Assembly (NCBI RefSeq): GCF_900177805.1
Contig: NZ_FXAX01000001.1
Span: forward strand, 1,612,001 to 1,676,000
DNA from: Fibrobacter sp. UWB13
GTDB lineage: Bacteria > Fibrobacterota > Fibrobacteria > Fibrobacterales > Fibrobacteraceae
DNA length: 64,000 nt
Reading direction: 5' to 3'
A model generated the notes under the pieces. It was not told the DNA's origin. It made no database searches and saw only the letters and a program-made list of their open reading frames with translations. This document shows positions 44,198 to 53,417 of this stretch, one piece after another (the stretch's first letter is position 1; every line of letters starts with the position of its first letter). The position numbers were made by a program, and so were the translations under genes.

Positions 44198-45037
44198 GTG
44201 GAAAACTATATCGACATTTACCAATTTACGCACTTCCGCAAGTACTTGGAAGAATACCAGGCGGCTAGAGTCCAGTCCGACCCGGAATTCACCCGTACCG
44301 GAATCTGCAATATGCTCGGCCTCCCCAAGACACGTAGCTACTTTGCCGATGTTCTCAGAGGGAAAAAGGTCAGCCCCCGCATGACAGCCAAGTTTATCGA
44401 AGTCCTCGGCCTCAACAAGAAAGCCGCAAAGTACTTCGAAACGATGGTGAAGCTCGACCAGGCAAAAACCGAGACAGCTCGTAGCGCTGCCATGGAAGAA
44501 CTCCTGCACCTGCACCCGAATCCGCAGCATATCCTCGATTCGAACACATACGAATACTATAACCATTGGTACCATAGCGCAATGTTTGCTATTCTTGATG
44601 CTATGGACGTTACAGATGACTTAAACCCCGTACAAAAGAGAATCTTCCCGAAAATTCCACTAGGGAAGCTCAAGGACTCGCTCGCCCTTCTCGAAAAGCT
44701 TGGACTCGCCCGCAAGAACGAATCCGGTTTTTGGAAGCCGACCAAGGAATCCATCTCCAGCGGTCCGTACAACAATGCGGAACTCATCAAGCAGTACCAG
44801 CTGCAATGTTTTGAACTTTCAAAGCAGGCGCTCATCACGCGCCCCAAGATGCCGACCGTCATGAGTACGCTCACGTTCAGCATCTCGAACAACGCCTACA
44901 AGAAGCTTGAATCCGAACTCCAGGAATTCAAGGCAAAGGCAAGACGCATCATCAGCGAAGATAACGAAAAGGCAAATGGCGTTTACCAGATGAACCTGCA
45001 CTTGTTCTCTAACCTCGATCCGGAGGTTAAGGCATGA
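44198..45037 (+). CDS. TIGR02147-family (DUF4423) putative transcription regulator
   Basis: A member of a paralogous family first described from Fibrobacter succinogenes. With the GTG start at 44198 the product is 279 residues and begins MENYIDIYQFTHFRKYLEEY, the usual opening of the family. Residues about 25-65 (ICNMLGLPKTRSYFADVLRG, then KVSPRMTAKFIEVLGLN) look like a helix-turn-helix domain. The C-terminal part matches DUF4423, a winged-helix-like region. The alternative ATG at 44141 has AGGAGG but 14 bases away. It overlaps the downstream lipoprotein gene by four bases, so the pair is cotranscribed and probably works together. Confidence 0.75.
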   Translation: MENYIDIYQFTHFRKYLEEYQAARVQSDPEFTRTGICNMLGLPKTRSYFADVLRGKKVSPRMTAKFIEVLGLNKKAAKYFETMVKLDQAKTETARSAAMEELLHLHPNPQHILDSNTYEYYNHWYHSAMFAILDAMDVTDDLNPVQKRIFPKIPLGKLKDSLALLEKLGLARKNESGFWKPTKESISSGPYNNAELIKQYQLQCFELSKQALITRPKMPTVMSTLTFSISNNAYKKLESELQEFKAKARRIISEDNEKANGVYQMNLHLFSNLDPEVKA

Positions 45038-46506
45038 TGAATTTTAAGATTATAAATACAGCAGGGATTTTTGCCCTCGCATCGATTTTCTCCGCCTGCT
45101 CCGACGAAAACCACGCCGGCGTGCTCACGGAAACTGAATCCGGCACGACCATCGCAAGTATCGTCATCGACGGAAATGGCTCCCCTGTCGTAAGCGCAAG
45201 AGTTAGCCTCCTCTCGGCAAACCACGTCGCCACGCGCATGGCCCCCATCAAGACCGCCACGACGGACAAAGATGGCAAATACACCATCGACAGCGTCTCT
45301 GCTGGCGAATACGCCTTGCAGATTAGCAACACAGAGAACACGCAGTCCGCCTACCAGACGATCACAGTCGAAGAAAACAAGACCGACTTGCAGACCATAA
45401 ACGTCCCCGAAGCAAAGCTCGAAGAGAACGCAAGCCTTGAACTCGACCTCAGCACGTATGACCTCGTCAAAGGTGACACGCTCTGCATCACGGGTACACT
45501 CAGCTGCACAGGCGTGAGCGAAAGCGACATCAAGTCTGGAACCCTTACCATCGACGAAATTCCGCCCGCTGAATTCACGAACATCATTCTCATCAGAGGC
45601 TCCGGTCGCGACACAACGTCAAAGCACGTCAAGTGGGACTTTGTCCCTGGCGAAAAACTCGAAGTCTCTTCAGATTTCGTAACAGTCAACGTTCCTGAAG
45701 AAGCTTTGAAAGCCGCAAAGAAGTTGAACGGCAACAAGACGCTCGAATCCATGATTGTTCCGGTAACGATCCCCACGAAGGTAAAGAACCCGGTTCTCAT
45801 TGACAACAACGGAGACTCGCTCGCAGTCTTTAAAGCCGAAAACGATGCGGACTCGTCGCTTTACTTCACGGCAATTCCAAGCATTGACGCAGGCACATAC
45901 AAATTCTCAGTCACATCAAGCGAATCCGTTTACAAGACTTCGGAAATTTCTAGAGTGTTTGCCGAATCCAAATCAGGTTTGTCCGTCACCGAAGGTGATT
46001 TCATGAATACATTCATCACGGACACGTCAAGCAACAGCCTCGGCATCAGTTTCTGGATCGAAGAAGACGGTAGCAAAATCGCAGAAAGCGATTCCTTGTT
46101 CCTCGATTCCAAGGAAAACGACGTCACGTACCGACTGAGAACAGGTGAAAAGCCGGAACAGCTCTGCGCCAACTTCTACAGAAGAGTCTCAAAAGACACG
46201 ACGTATACGGATTCGTTTCCTGAACTCGGTAACTCTTACTGCCACGATGTCTTGGACGGGGAACGCCATCACTACGCCTTGTACATCAAGGCAAACCATG
46301 TCGTTATCGCCATTGACGGAAAGACCGTCGAAGACACCAAGATGAAAAACGCCTTCATCATATTCCCGGGCTTCGTCACAGGAAACCACAAGCTCAAGAA
46401 CCTGACCGTATTCTCGCTCAAGCAATCCGCAATCGCCCAAAGCGACGACAGCGGCTGGGAACGCCTGCAAGCCTGGCTCAACGCATACTACATGATGCAG
46501 AAGTAA
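45034..46506 (+). CDS. Surface lipoprotein with carboxypeptidase-regulatory-like domain
   Basis: A 490-residue lipoprotein (signal peptide ending in SIFSAC, C22). Residues about 40-110 (SIVIDGNGSPVVSARVSLL, then TTDKDGKYTIDSVSAGEYALQI) are a carboxypeptidase-regulatory-like beta domain. The rest is beta-rich and unassigned. Near residues 330-470 a segment (FWIEEDGSKIAESDSLFLD, then HHYALYIKANHVVIAIDGKTV) resembles a concanavalin/LamG-like sandwich; this is only suggestive. Its start codon overlaps the stop of the regulator gene. An intrinsic terminator follows. It may be the sensed or displayed partner of the regulator. Confidence 0.72.
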   Translation: MMNFKIINTAGIFALASIFSACSDENHAGVLTETESGTTIASIVIDGNGSPVVSARVSLLSANHVATRMAPIKTATTDKDGKYTIDSVSAGEYALQISNTENTQSAYQTITVEENKTDLQTINVPEAKLEENASLELDLSTYDLVKGDTLCITGTLSCTGVSESDIKSGTLTIDEIPPAEFTNIILIRGSGRDTTSKHVKWDFVPGEKLEVSSDFVTVNVPEEALKAAKKLNGNKTLESMIVPVTIPTKVKNPVLIDNNGDSLAVFKAENDADSSLYFTAIPSIDAGTYKFSVTSSESVYKTSEISRVFAESKSGLSVTEGDFMNTFITDTSSNSLGISFWIEEDGSKIAESDSLFLDSKENDVTYRLRTGEKPEQLCANFYRRVSKDTTYTDSFPELGNSYCHDVLDGERHHYALYIKANHVVIAIDGKTVEDTKMKNAFIIFPGFVTGNHKLKNLTVFSLKQSAIAQSDDSGWERLQAWLNAYYMMQK

Positions 46507-46530
46507 ATGAATATAATTCTTTAAACAGAA

Positions 46531-46558
46531 AGTCCCGCACAACGTTGCGGGACTTTTT
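46531..46558 (+). terminator. Intrinsic terminator of the regulator-lipoprotein operon
   Basis: AGTCCCGCA/TGCGGGACT with a six-base loop, followed by five T. Confidence 0.9.
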
Positions 46559-46567
46559 CATAACTGC

Positions 46568-46600
46568 AAAAAATCCGACCTCTCATGAGGTCGGATTTTT
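46568..46600. terminator. Bidirectional terminator, mainly for purF
   Basis: An eleven-base-pair stem AAATCCGACCT/AGGTCGGATTT with A- and T-runs on either side ends the purF transcript and backs up the plus-strand terminator. Confidence 0.85.
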
Positions 46601-46639
46601 CAATTTCAATTTTCGCCGTCAGGATGACGAGAAAGTGAA

Positions 46640-48112
46640 TTATTCCTTATCCTTTTCCTTATCGTGGCAATGGCACGGGCAATGATAGCAGTCACCCGTT
46701 TCGGCGTAGTCCTTGCCAGTCCAGCAGTAAGTGCAAAGGTCTTCTTCCGGGAGGCCGATAGCCTGGATCAAGTCGTCAATGCGCTGGAACGCAAGCGACG
46801 TGAGGTTCAGCTTTTTGCGGATGTATTCGACCATGTCCTTGTACGGCTGGCCATTCGGATCGGTGTACTTGTCGAGATCGGCGTTTTCACCTTCCTGGTC
46901 GCGAATGTAACGGCGCGTGATGAGGTCGTATTCATTCTTGGAGCGGGAGAAGTTGATGAACTTGCACGGATAAACGAGCGGCGGGCAAGCGATACGCATG
47001 TGCGTTTCCTTGCAACCCATCGAATAAAGTTTCTGGGCTTGCTTACCGAGCTGCGTTCCGCGAACAATGGAGTCATCGCAGAAAACGAGGCGACGGTCCT
47101 TGATAAGTCCCGGAATCGGGATGAGCTTCATCGAGGCGACATGTTCACGCTGGCGCTGGTCCTGCGGCATAAAGGAACGAGCCCAAGTCGGCGTGTACTT
47201 CACGAACGGGCGGGCAAACTTGATGCCTGCTTCATGAGCATAACCCAAAGCGTGAGACGTGCCGGAATCCGGAATACCGCAAGCGGCATCGGCTTCGGTC
47301 GGGGTGCGCTTCGCAAGAGCAGAACCGCAACGATAGCGAGTCATTTCAACATTACGTCCTTCGTAGCTCGATGCCGGGTAACCGTAATACACCCAGAGGA
47401 ACGAACAAATTGCCATCTTCTTGCGTGGCGGAACGAGCGTTGTTTCGCCATCCGGCGTGAGCTCTACCACTTCACCCGGACCAAGATCACGGACGTATTC
47501 GTAACCAAGATTCGGGAGTGCACAGCTTTCTTGCAAGGCGATCATGGCGCCATCCTTCTTACCGAGGATGATTGCCGTACGGCCCCACTTGTCGCGGCAG
47601 GCATAAAAACGCCCCGCGCTATCCATAATCAGCACGGAGCAACTTCCCTTCACCTTGTCTTGAACGTACTTGAGACCGTCAATAATTGAATCCTGCGTAG
47701 CGATAAGCGCTGAAACAACTTCGGTCGGACCGACCATGCCACTCGTTGTAGAGAACTGGAGCTGCATGCAGTTGTTGCGGAAAAGTTCGTTCTTAATATC
47801 TTCGATGTTCGTGATGAGACCAACGGTCACAATCGCGAATGTTCCCAGCTTGGAGGTCATGACGAGCGGCTGCGGGTCCGTGTCAGAGATGACGCCTAAG
47901 CCAACCTTGCCGGAAAAATGGGTTAAATCGTGTTCAAACTTACTGCGGAACGGAGTGTTCTGGATGTTGTGAATCGAGCGATGGAAAACACCATCCGATT
48001 TCAAAACAGCCATACCGCCGCGGTGAGTGCCAAGGTGAGAATGGTAGTCGGTTCCGTAAAAGAGATCGCAAACGCAATCTTCTTTGGAAATAACACCACA
48101 AAAGCCGCCCAT
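46640..48112 (-). CDS. purF: Amidophosphoribosyltransferase (PurF-type)
   Basis: The first committed enzyme of purine synthesis: PRPP plus glutamine gives phosphoribosylamine. The 490-residue protein has an N-terminal glutamine amidotransferase domain with C5 in MGGFCGV as nucleophile and GTDYHSHLGTHRGGMA. The phosphoribosyltransferase domain has the PRPP motif VFCDDSIVRGTQL. The C-terminus has CTYCW, found in the family, plus an unusual Cys/His tail CYHCPCHCHDKEKD. Start 48112 follows AGGAG and gives the catalytic cysteine position. The gene may be a divergent paralogue of the canonical PurF, whose nucleophile is normally Cys1. Confidence 0.88.
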   Translation of the reverse strand: MGGFCGVISKEDCVCDLFYGTDYHSHLGTHRGGMAVLKSDGVFHRSIHNIQNTPFRSKFEHDLTHFSGKVGLGVISDTDPQPLVMTSKLGTFAIVTVGLITNIEDIKNELFRNNCMQLQFSTTSGMVGPTEVVSALIATQDSIIDGLKYVQDKVKGSCSVLIMDSAGRFYACRDKWGRTAIILGKKDGAMIALQESCALPNLGYEYVRDLGPGEVVELTPDGETTLVPPRKKMAICSFLWVYYGYPASSYEGRNVEMTRYRCGSALAKRTPTEADAACGIPDSGTSHALGYAHEAGIKFARPFVKYTPTWARSFMPQDQRQREHVASMKLIPIPGLIKDRRLVFCDDSIVRGTQLGKQAQKLYSMGCKETHMRIACPPLVYPCKFINFSRSKNEYDLITRRYIRDQEGENADLDKYTDPNGQPYKDMVEYIRKKLNLTSLAFQRIDDLIQAIGLPEEDLCTYCWTGKDYAETGDCYHCPCHCHDKEKDKE

Positions 48113-48302
48113 ATAAGACTCCTGGATAGAAAAGGATTTTCCACGTACAAAAATAGAAATCTTGCGCCATCTGCAAAGACTAAACCTGAAAATTTTTTCT
48201 TTCAACCGCCGGGCAACCCCTGCAAATAGCCATATTTTTTGCTTACCAGCCCTCAAGTCCGCCACATTCCGCAAAAAATCCGATTTGGAATATTGCCTTA
48301 TT

Positions 48303-48330
48303 TTGATTTAAGACCTTTTGAGTATATATT
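48303..48330 (+). promoter_or_regulatory. Promoter of the MBL-fold gene
   Basis: TTGATT (48303-48308) and TATATT (48325-48330) are spaced by 16 bases, with AGGGG placed correctly before the ATG at 48366. Confidence 0.5.
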
Positions 48331-48365
48331 GGTATAAAAGCATACATTTTCAGAAGGGGAAGCAT

Positions 48366-49115
48366 ATGGAAATTAAAGCCGTACGCATGTTTGACCATGG
48401 TTTCATGAACCAGGCGTTTGCCTTTGGCGGTGAAGAAGGCAAGGACAAGTTTGACGAGCAGATTATCTACCGCAGTAGTCTGCAAAACTTTCTCATCGAC
48501 ACCGGGAGCGAAGTCATCCTCGTCGATACGGGATTCGTCAATGACTTCGCAGCACCCGAAAAGAAGCTCGGCGCTCCGCTTTACATGGGCGAAAAGCTAA
48601 AGGACTACACCAAAGCCTTTGCGGAACTCGGCTACAGGCCCGACCAGGTCACTAAAATTCTCATCACGCACAAGCATCCGGACCATTCCGCAGCCATCCA
48701 GTATTTCCCGAATGCAAAGGTTTTTGTCTCGCCCGAAGATGCCGATGCCATGAAGCTCGAAGGTCCAAACATCGTGCGCAGCACTTACAAGGACGGACCT
48801 TACCACAACTTCCCGAAATGCGAAAAAATCGCAGACGGAATCTATTTCATTGAAGCGAAGGGACACACCAAAGGCAACAGCATCATCGTCGCCGAAAACG
48901 AAGGACTCTTCTACATGATGCATGGTGACGTGACCTACTGCGATGCCGCCCTTAAGGCAAACAAATTAAGCATTGTCTTTGAAGACATTGCTGCCGCCCG
49001 CGAAACGCTCGACCGTGTCCGCGAATTTATCGCCAACAACCCGACCGTCTACCTTTCAACGCATTGTCCCGAAGGCTACGAAAATCTCGAAATGAAGCGC
49101 GTGATGAAGCTGTAG
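48366..49115 (+). CDS. MBL-fold metallohydrolase
   Basis: A 249-residue metallo-beta-lactamase-fold enzyme, probably a hydrolase acting through two metal ions. Ligand motifs are visible: THKHPDHSA (HxHxDH), EAKGHTKGNS, YMMHGDVTY and STHCPEGY. Length and layout resemble N-acyl homoserine lactonase-like and related small hydrolases, but the substrate cannot be assigned. The start at 48366 is set by AAGGGGA upstream; the in-frame ATG at 48318 lies in the promoter. It converges with the glycan locus at 49120. Confidence 0.87.
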   Translation: MEIKAVRMFDHGFMNQAFAFGGEEGKDKFDEQIIYRSSLQNFLIDTGSEVILVDTGFVNDFAAPEKKLGAPLYMGEKLKDYTKAFAELGYRPDQVTKILITHKHPDHSAAIQYFPNAKVFVSPEDADAMKLEGPNIVRSTYKDGPYHNFPKCEKIADGIYFIEAKGHTKGNSIIVAENEGLFYMMHGDVTYCDAALKANKLSIVFEDIAAARETLDRVREFIANNPTVYLSTHCPEGYENLEMKRVMKL

Positions 49116-49119
49116 AGAG

Positions 49120-50064
49120 TTACTTAAAAACTTTCTTCAGGAGGCGCCACCAATTGCCAAGCGTTCCCGGTTTTGCCCCGCGATTCAGCGGAACATCCCT
49201 GAACGGGGACTGCATATAGCGGCGCCACCATTCATGCGCTAAGAGCACATCGTAGTATTTCCAGGGCTTGCCAGCACCCGTCCAATGTATCACGGACGGG
49301 TCGTCAAACGCTTCGCGAACTTCTTTGGCAGAATACAGCGCAGTCATTCGCTTGGCATGTTTGATGTTGCTCATCGTCACGTTGTAGCGGCACGGGATAA
49401 AGCCGATTTTGCCATAGCACACGTAATTCAAAATCAGCTGGTCGGCAGGATCAAGCGGCGCAAATTCCTTTTTGCCCACAAGCGCCAGGCACTTGTTTTC
49501 AATACCGTCATCGCGCATCGCCTTGAGGTTCATTAAAAGCACACCGCTGTTCACGTAAAAGTCCATGCCAGGAATTCCACTTTGCTTGAGCCAGCGATTT
49601 CGATCGCTCTTTTTAATTTGCGCCCAAACGACAGGCACGCCCGCCATGTAAATTCCGTCCATCGGCATTTCAAAAAGTTCTCGCAAATCCGTGCGCACCA
49701 TTGTATCAGTATCGAGGTACAGAACCTTATCCAAAAGCGGCAACACCGACGGCGCTTTTAAGCGGTAAAGCGCAGGCGTCGTCACGGAATGCACCATCCC
49801 GACCTTTCCACTGTACTGGATTGCATTATCCTTGAAATAAGGCGACATGTCCACCAGCGTCACGGAACAATTCTTTCGCGGGGTATCCGCACATTGCGAT
49901 AAACGGTTACGATTTTCTTCAGTCACGTTATCCGAAAGAAAACAGTAAAAATCGTAATACGTCCCCTCGACCGCCGTCTCAATAGCAGACGTCATAACAA
50001 CAGCCATGGCATTGATCTGATTGTTATCGCTCGAAAGGATAATCGGAATGTGAACGTTTTCCAT
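49120..50064 (-). CDS. Glycosyltransferase family 8
   Basis: A 314-residue retaining glycosyltransferase that should transfer a sugar from UDP-Glc or UDP-Gal to the growing surface glycan. The DxD motif is in LYLDTDTM, and an early segment ILSSDNNQINAMAVVMTS starts the nucleotide-binding fold. A later HWTGAGKPWKYYD is the GT8 HxxGxxKPW hallmark. A basic C-terminal tail suggests membrane association. It is the last gene of the minus-strand glycan locus. Confidence 0.88.
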   Translation of the reverse strand: MENVHIPIILSSDNNQINAMAVVMTSAIETAVEGTYYDFYCFLSDNVTEENRNRLSQCADTPRKNCSVTLVDMSPYFKDNAIQYSGKVGMVHSVTTPALYRLKAPSVLPLLDKVLYLDTDTMVRTDLRELFEMPMDGIYMAGVPVVWAQIKKSDRNRWLKQSGIPGMDFYVNSGVLLMNLKAMRDDGIENKCLALVGKKEFAPLDPADQLILNYVCYGKIGFIPCRYNVTMSNIKHAKRMTALYSAKEVREAFDDPSVIHWTGAGKPWKYYDVLLAHEWWRRYMQSPFRDVPLNRGAKPGTLGNWWRLLKKVFK

Positions 50065-50085
50065 GTCGTTTTACTCCAAGAATCT

Positions 50086-51102
50086 TTAGAAAAGCTTGCC
50101 CAGGATTTCCAAAGGCTTCACGAGGAAAGGCATTTTCTTGTACAGCCAAGCAAGAGACTTTGCAAACGCGTAAGAGCGGATGATGTAAGCGCCAGCAGCA
50201 CCGACCTTGTTCGTCTGGTACATGAACGCATCCTTCGCATGCGCAATCACGTCATCGTAATACTCGTTGATGTGAATGGACTTGTCCGCGTTTACCGTCA
50301 CAGGGAGGTTCTTCAAGTTCGTGTAAAAATCCTTGCGCAAAATCTTCGGCAAAAAGATATTCATCGACTCCGGCACCTTGCGGCCACGCGTATCGATAAT
50401 GCGCGAACCGAAGAAGTGCAACACCTTCGCCGTCGGCAAGAAGCGATTGCCATAAGCAAGCTGGCAGTTCCAGCCGCCATCCATCTTCTTCGTCACGTAA
50501 CCGAACTTGTAATTGGTTTCAGCAAGCGAAGCCATGTCATACGGGAAGTTCTTGGAAACGCAGTAAAGCCAAAGTTCGTGCCAAGTCTTGAAGAACTCGC
50601 GGGCTTCAGGCGTATCGGCGGCGAACATCACGCCCCCGTTGAAAATCTCGTCGTTGAGGATTGGCGAAAAGCCCATCATCTTCGCGTTGTTCAAGACCTT
50701 CTTACGGTTAATCGCCTTCGAGAGATTCGTGTGGAAGTCGAGCACGGCATAAATGCCACCACGCCATTCGTCTGGAATCGTCAAATCATCAACAATCGCG
50801 ATGTCCGAATCCATGTACAAGAAGTCGCCATCGACCACATTGCGCATCACAGTCTTGAGGTAACGAGAACGAAGCATCGGTGTGAACTTTTCATCAAGCG
50901 TCAAGACCTTGAGTTCATCGACAGCGTCCTTCAAGACCGCACGCGGTCCCGTCAGAGTTTCAGCCGTCTTGTCATCAGTCAACAACGTCACAAATGCATT
51001 CGGGTTATGGACGCGCAGCGAAGCAATCGCCACAAGCGTCTGCTCGCAAAAAAAGTCCTTCGGGGAGCTCGTCAACACAAAAAGATATTTCACGGAAGGC
51101 AT
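50086..51102 (-). CDS. Glycosyltransferase with DxD motif (GT-A fold)
   Basis: A 338-residue protein of the nucleotide-diphospho-sugar transferase type. DSD in YMDSDIAI is the metal- and sugar-nucleotide-binding motif. The N-terminus (KYLFVLTSSPKDFFCEQTLVAIASL) matches a GT-A fold, and NGGVMFA near the middle is typical of GT8-like enzymes. The hydrophobic/basic C-terminus (about 300-338) suggests membrane association. It lies two bases after the GT32 gene stop. Confidence 0.75.
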   Translation of the reverse strand: MPSVKYLFVLTSSPKDFFCEQTLVAIASLRVHNPNAFVTLLTDDKTAETLTGPRAVLKDAVDELKVLTLDEKFTPMLRSRYLKTVMRNVVDGDFLYMDSDIAIVDDLTIPDEWRGGIYAVLDFHTNLSKAINRKKVLNNAKMMGFSPILNDEIFNGGVMFAADTPEAREFFKTWHELWLYCVSKNFPYDMASLAETNYKFGYVTKKMDGGWNCQLAYGNRFLPTAKVLHFFGSRIIDTRGRKVPESMNIFLPKILRKDFYTNLKNLPVTVNADKSIHINEYYDDVIAHAKDAFMYQTNKVGAAGAYIIRSYAFAKSLAWLYKKMPFLVKPLEILGKLF

Positions 51103-51104
51103 AA

Positions 51105-51926
51105 TTATCCTTGAATCTTAAGAGGTTCCTTGTTTTCGTAAGCAGCGAGTCTACTTTCGACAGAGCCACGCGGGGCGTTCCTGAGAAAGCCCTTGATACG
51201 CTGCCACAGCGGGCGCCAGCTGCCGTTGGTCACGTGAATTGCAAAAGGCTTGACCTTGGATTCATTAATGCTCGGCAAGAACACATCGCCCGGATAAATC
51301 GTAATCCCTTCGGAAAGTTTTTGCATTTCGTTCTTGTACACAAAGCCAAACTGCTGGGCGGCATGGGCATAAACGCACGGCGAAATATTCTTGATATTCA
51401 ATTCGCCATTCGGCAAAATGAACTTTTCCGTCTCGTAATATTCCATGCACTTTTTAAGGAACGGGTGCCCCCCCTCGCCACCGAAAATTGCTGCCTGCAA
51501 AGCAATCCCCGGAATTACCATCTGGTTCGGGTCTTTCTTGGTTCCGTCTTCGTTCAAGAATCTCCAGGACCTGTTTTTCTTATAGTGCGAAGTAAATTCA
51601 ATGCTCGAAAAATAGCGGTTGTTCAGGAACGGATCAAAACTCTGGTACATGAAAACGTCTGTATCGCAGTAAATGCCACCCTCGTGGTAAACCGCATAAA
51701 GACGGATGTAATCGCTAATAAAAGCCCATTTAGAAACGCTTTCCGCTTCACGGAGGTACGGAATACTTTCAATAATATCCTTGCACTTATCAATATCCCA
51801 CTTTACGATTTCGTAGTCGGGGCAATGCCTCTTCCAGCTAGAAACGCAAAGTTCCGAAAGCGGGGAAAGCGGGGCGTTATTCTTAGAAAACCAAATCAGA
51901 TGTAATTTTTTAGGAATCATTGCCAT
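51105..51926 (-). CDS. Glycosyltransferase family 32 (OCH1/capsular type)
   Basis: A 273-residue sugar transferase. The signature IPKKLHLIWF at the start and SDYIRLYAVYHEGGIYCDTDV with its DxD motif identify the GT32/Gly_transf_sug family, which adds hexoses in O-antigen, capsule or lipooligosaccharide synthesis. The start could also be M3. Strong ribosome-binding sequence is not apparent, and a 33-base gap follows the flippase gene. The adjacent flippase supports an O-unit or capsule role. Confidence 0.83.
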   Translation of the reverse strand: MAMIPKKLHLIWFSKNNAPLSPLSELCVSSWKRHCPDYEIVKWDIDKCKDIIESIPYLREAESVSKWAFISDYIRLYAVYHEGGIYCDTDVFMYQSFDPFLNNRYFSSIEFTSHYKKNRSWRFLNEDGTKKDPNQMVIPGIALQAAIFGGEGGHPFLKKCMEYYETEKFILPNGELNIKNISPCVYAHAAQQFGFVYKNEMQKLSEGITIYPGDVFLPSINESKVKPFAIHVTNGSWRPLWQRIKGFLRNAPRGSVESRLAAYENKEPLKIQG

Positions 51927-51959
51927 AATTTACGAAATTACGCTCCGCAATGTGCAAGG

Positions 51960-53417
51960 CTATACATTTTTTGGCGGTTTTTCGGCAGCTCGCTTGATGA
52001 CCAGATAAACGAGAGATGCGGTAGTCACCACAAAAATGGCGATTTTCTGCCACATTTCAGGTTCAAATCCAGTATTCAGGAGCACAAACAGGATAAGCAG
52101 AGCAATCGCCCACGCAAACTGCACCCACAACCCACGGCGATAAGGCCAAATTCCGTTTTTCAAAAGCTCGGCGTTCATCCAAATGCCCTGGAAAATTTGG
52201 AAACTGAGTGTCGAAATCGCAGCACCGACCAAGCCAAATTTCGGGATTAGCAACAAGTTCATGGACACCGCCAAAATAAGCGAATAGACATTCAACTTCA
52301 GCAAGAACTTGCTCTTGCCCATTCCATTAAGCACCATGCCTGTAAAGCAGAACGAGCCATCAAAGAGTCCTGCAAAAAGGAGAATTCCAAGAACTTCCGG
52401 GTTTTGAACAAATGATTTACCGGCAAGCATCAAGGTCTCTTCCGGGAAAAGCACAATAAAGAATCCAATGCCAATCTGAATCGTCGAAATCAACGACACG
52501 CAATAAGAATACACATGCGGAAGTCCCAGCTTCATTCGTTCCGGCTCCATCCCCGCCACAACCGGGAAGAGGATGGAATTGAAATTCTGGCGCACCGTCT
52601 TAATCGCATTGGAAATCGTCACCATGATGGCATAGACACCAGCGTATTCAGGACCAAGCAACACGAGGACCATCCAAAGGTCAGCTCTCAACAAGAACGC
52701 GACGACAAATTCAGAAAAGCCAATCGGCAGCGAAAACGAAAGCAGCGCCTTAGGAATCTTTTCGGACGAAAGCCACTTCATTCCAGGGAACTGGCGCGGC
52801 ATCAAGCGCATATAAATCAAGACCGCAATGCAATTGGCGCACAGCAAGCCGATCGGAAGCGAATAGACCTTGTCACCCGTAATAAAGTAAATAATCAAGG
52901 CAAAAAGCGGTGCAAAGGTAAAAACGGCGAAATCGTTAATGAATATGCGATACTGCGGTTTACGATTTCCTTCCGACGCCCCCGCAAAAATCAAGTTAAA
53001 TACCCACGGGACAATGGACATGATGTACAGGATTATTTCCGTCGAAGAAAGCGATTCAAGCCCCGAGAATATCGTGTAAGAGCCCGTCAATGCCATCACG
53101 ACAATCACCGCAAACACAAGGAGCGCATAATAAAAACCAAGGCGAAGCGACTGAGCAATCCCGTCATGTGCTACTCGGTTGTAAAGCTTATTCTGCGGAA
53201 CGTACCAAGTCAAGCCCTTGTCCAAACCAAGCACGGCTGCACGGCTCATCATCGACACCCAAAGCTGGGTGGATATATAAATACCAAAAGCCTCTTTTCC
53301 AAAATAACGCGCCACCACAAAATTCAACGCCGGACCGGAAACCTTAAGCACAGCGCCGATAATGTTGAGGATGGAACTTTTCAGCAAAAATTTCTGATCA
53401 TTCTCAGCAGAAGACAT
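51960..53417 (-). CDS. Polysaccharide flippase (Wzx/MATE-like)
   Basis: A 485-residue membrane protein with about 14 hydrophobic helices, of the oligosaccharide flippase family that moves lipid-linked glycan units across the inner membrane. Typical features are the N-terminal NIIGAVLKVSGPALNFVVAR and ARYFGKEAFGIYIS motifs. It shares a one-base stop/start overlap with the GT2 gene. It is the only flippase in the locus; no Wzy polymerase or ligase was seen. Confidence 0.85.
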   Translation of the reverse strand: MSSAENDQKFLLKSSILNIIGAVLKVSGPALNFVVARYFGKEAFGIYISTQLWVSMMSRAAVLGLDKGLTWYVPQNKLYNRVAHDGIAQSLRLGFYYALLVFAVIVVMALTGSYTIFSGLESLSSTEIILYIMSIVPWVFNLIFAGASEGNRKPQYRIFINDFAVFTFAPLFALIIYFITGDKVYSLPIGLLCANCIAVLIYMRLMPRQFPGMKWLSSEKIPKALLSFSLPIGFSEFVVAFLLRADLWMVLVLLGPEYAGVYAIMVTISNAIKTVRQNFNSILFPVVAGMEPERMKLGLPHVYSYCVSLISTIQIGIGFFIVLFPEETLMLAGKSFVQNPEVLGILLFAGLFDGSFCFTGMVLNGMGKSKFLLKLNVYSLILAVSMNLLLIPKFGLVGAAISTLSFQIFQGIWMNAELLKNGIWPYRRGLWVQFAWAIALLILFVLLNTGFEPEMWQKIAIFVVTTASLVYLVIKRAAEKPPKNV

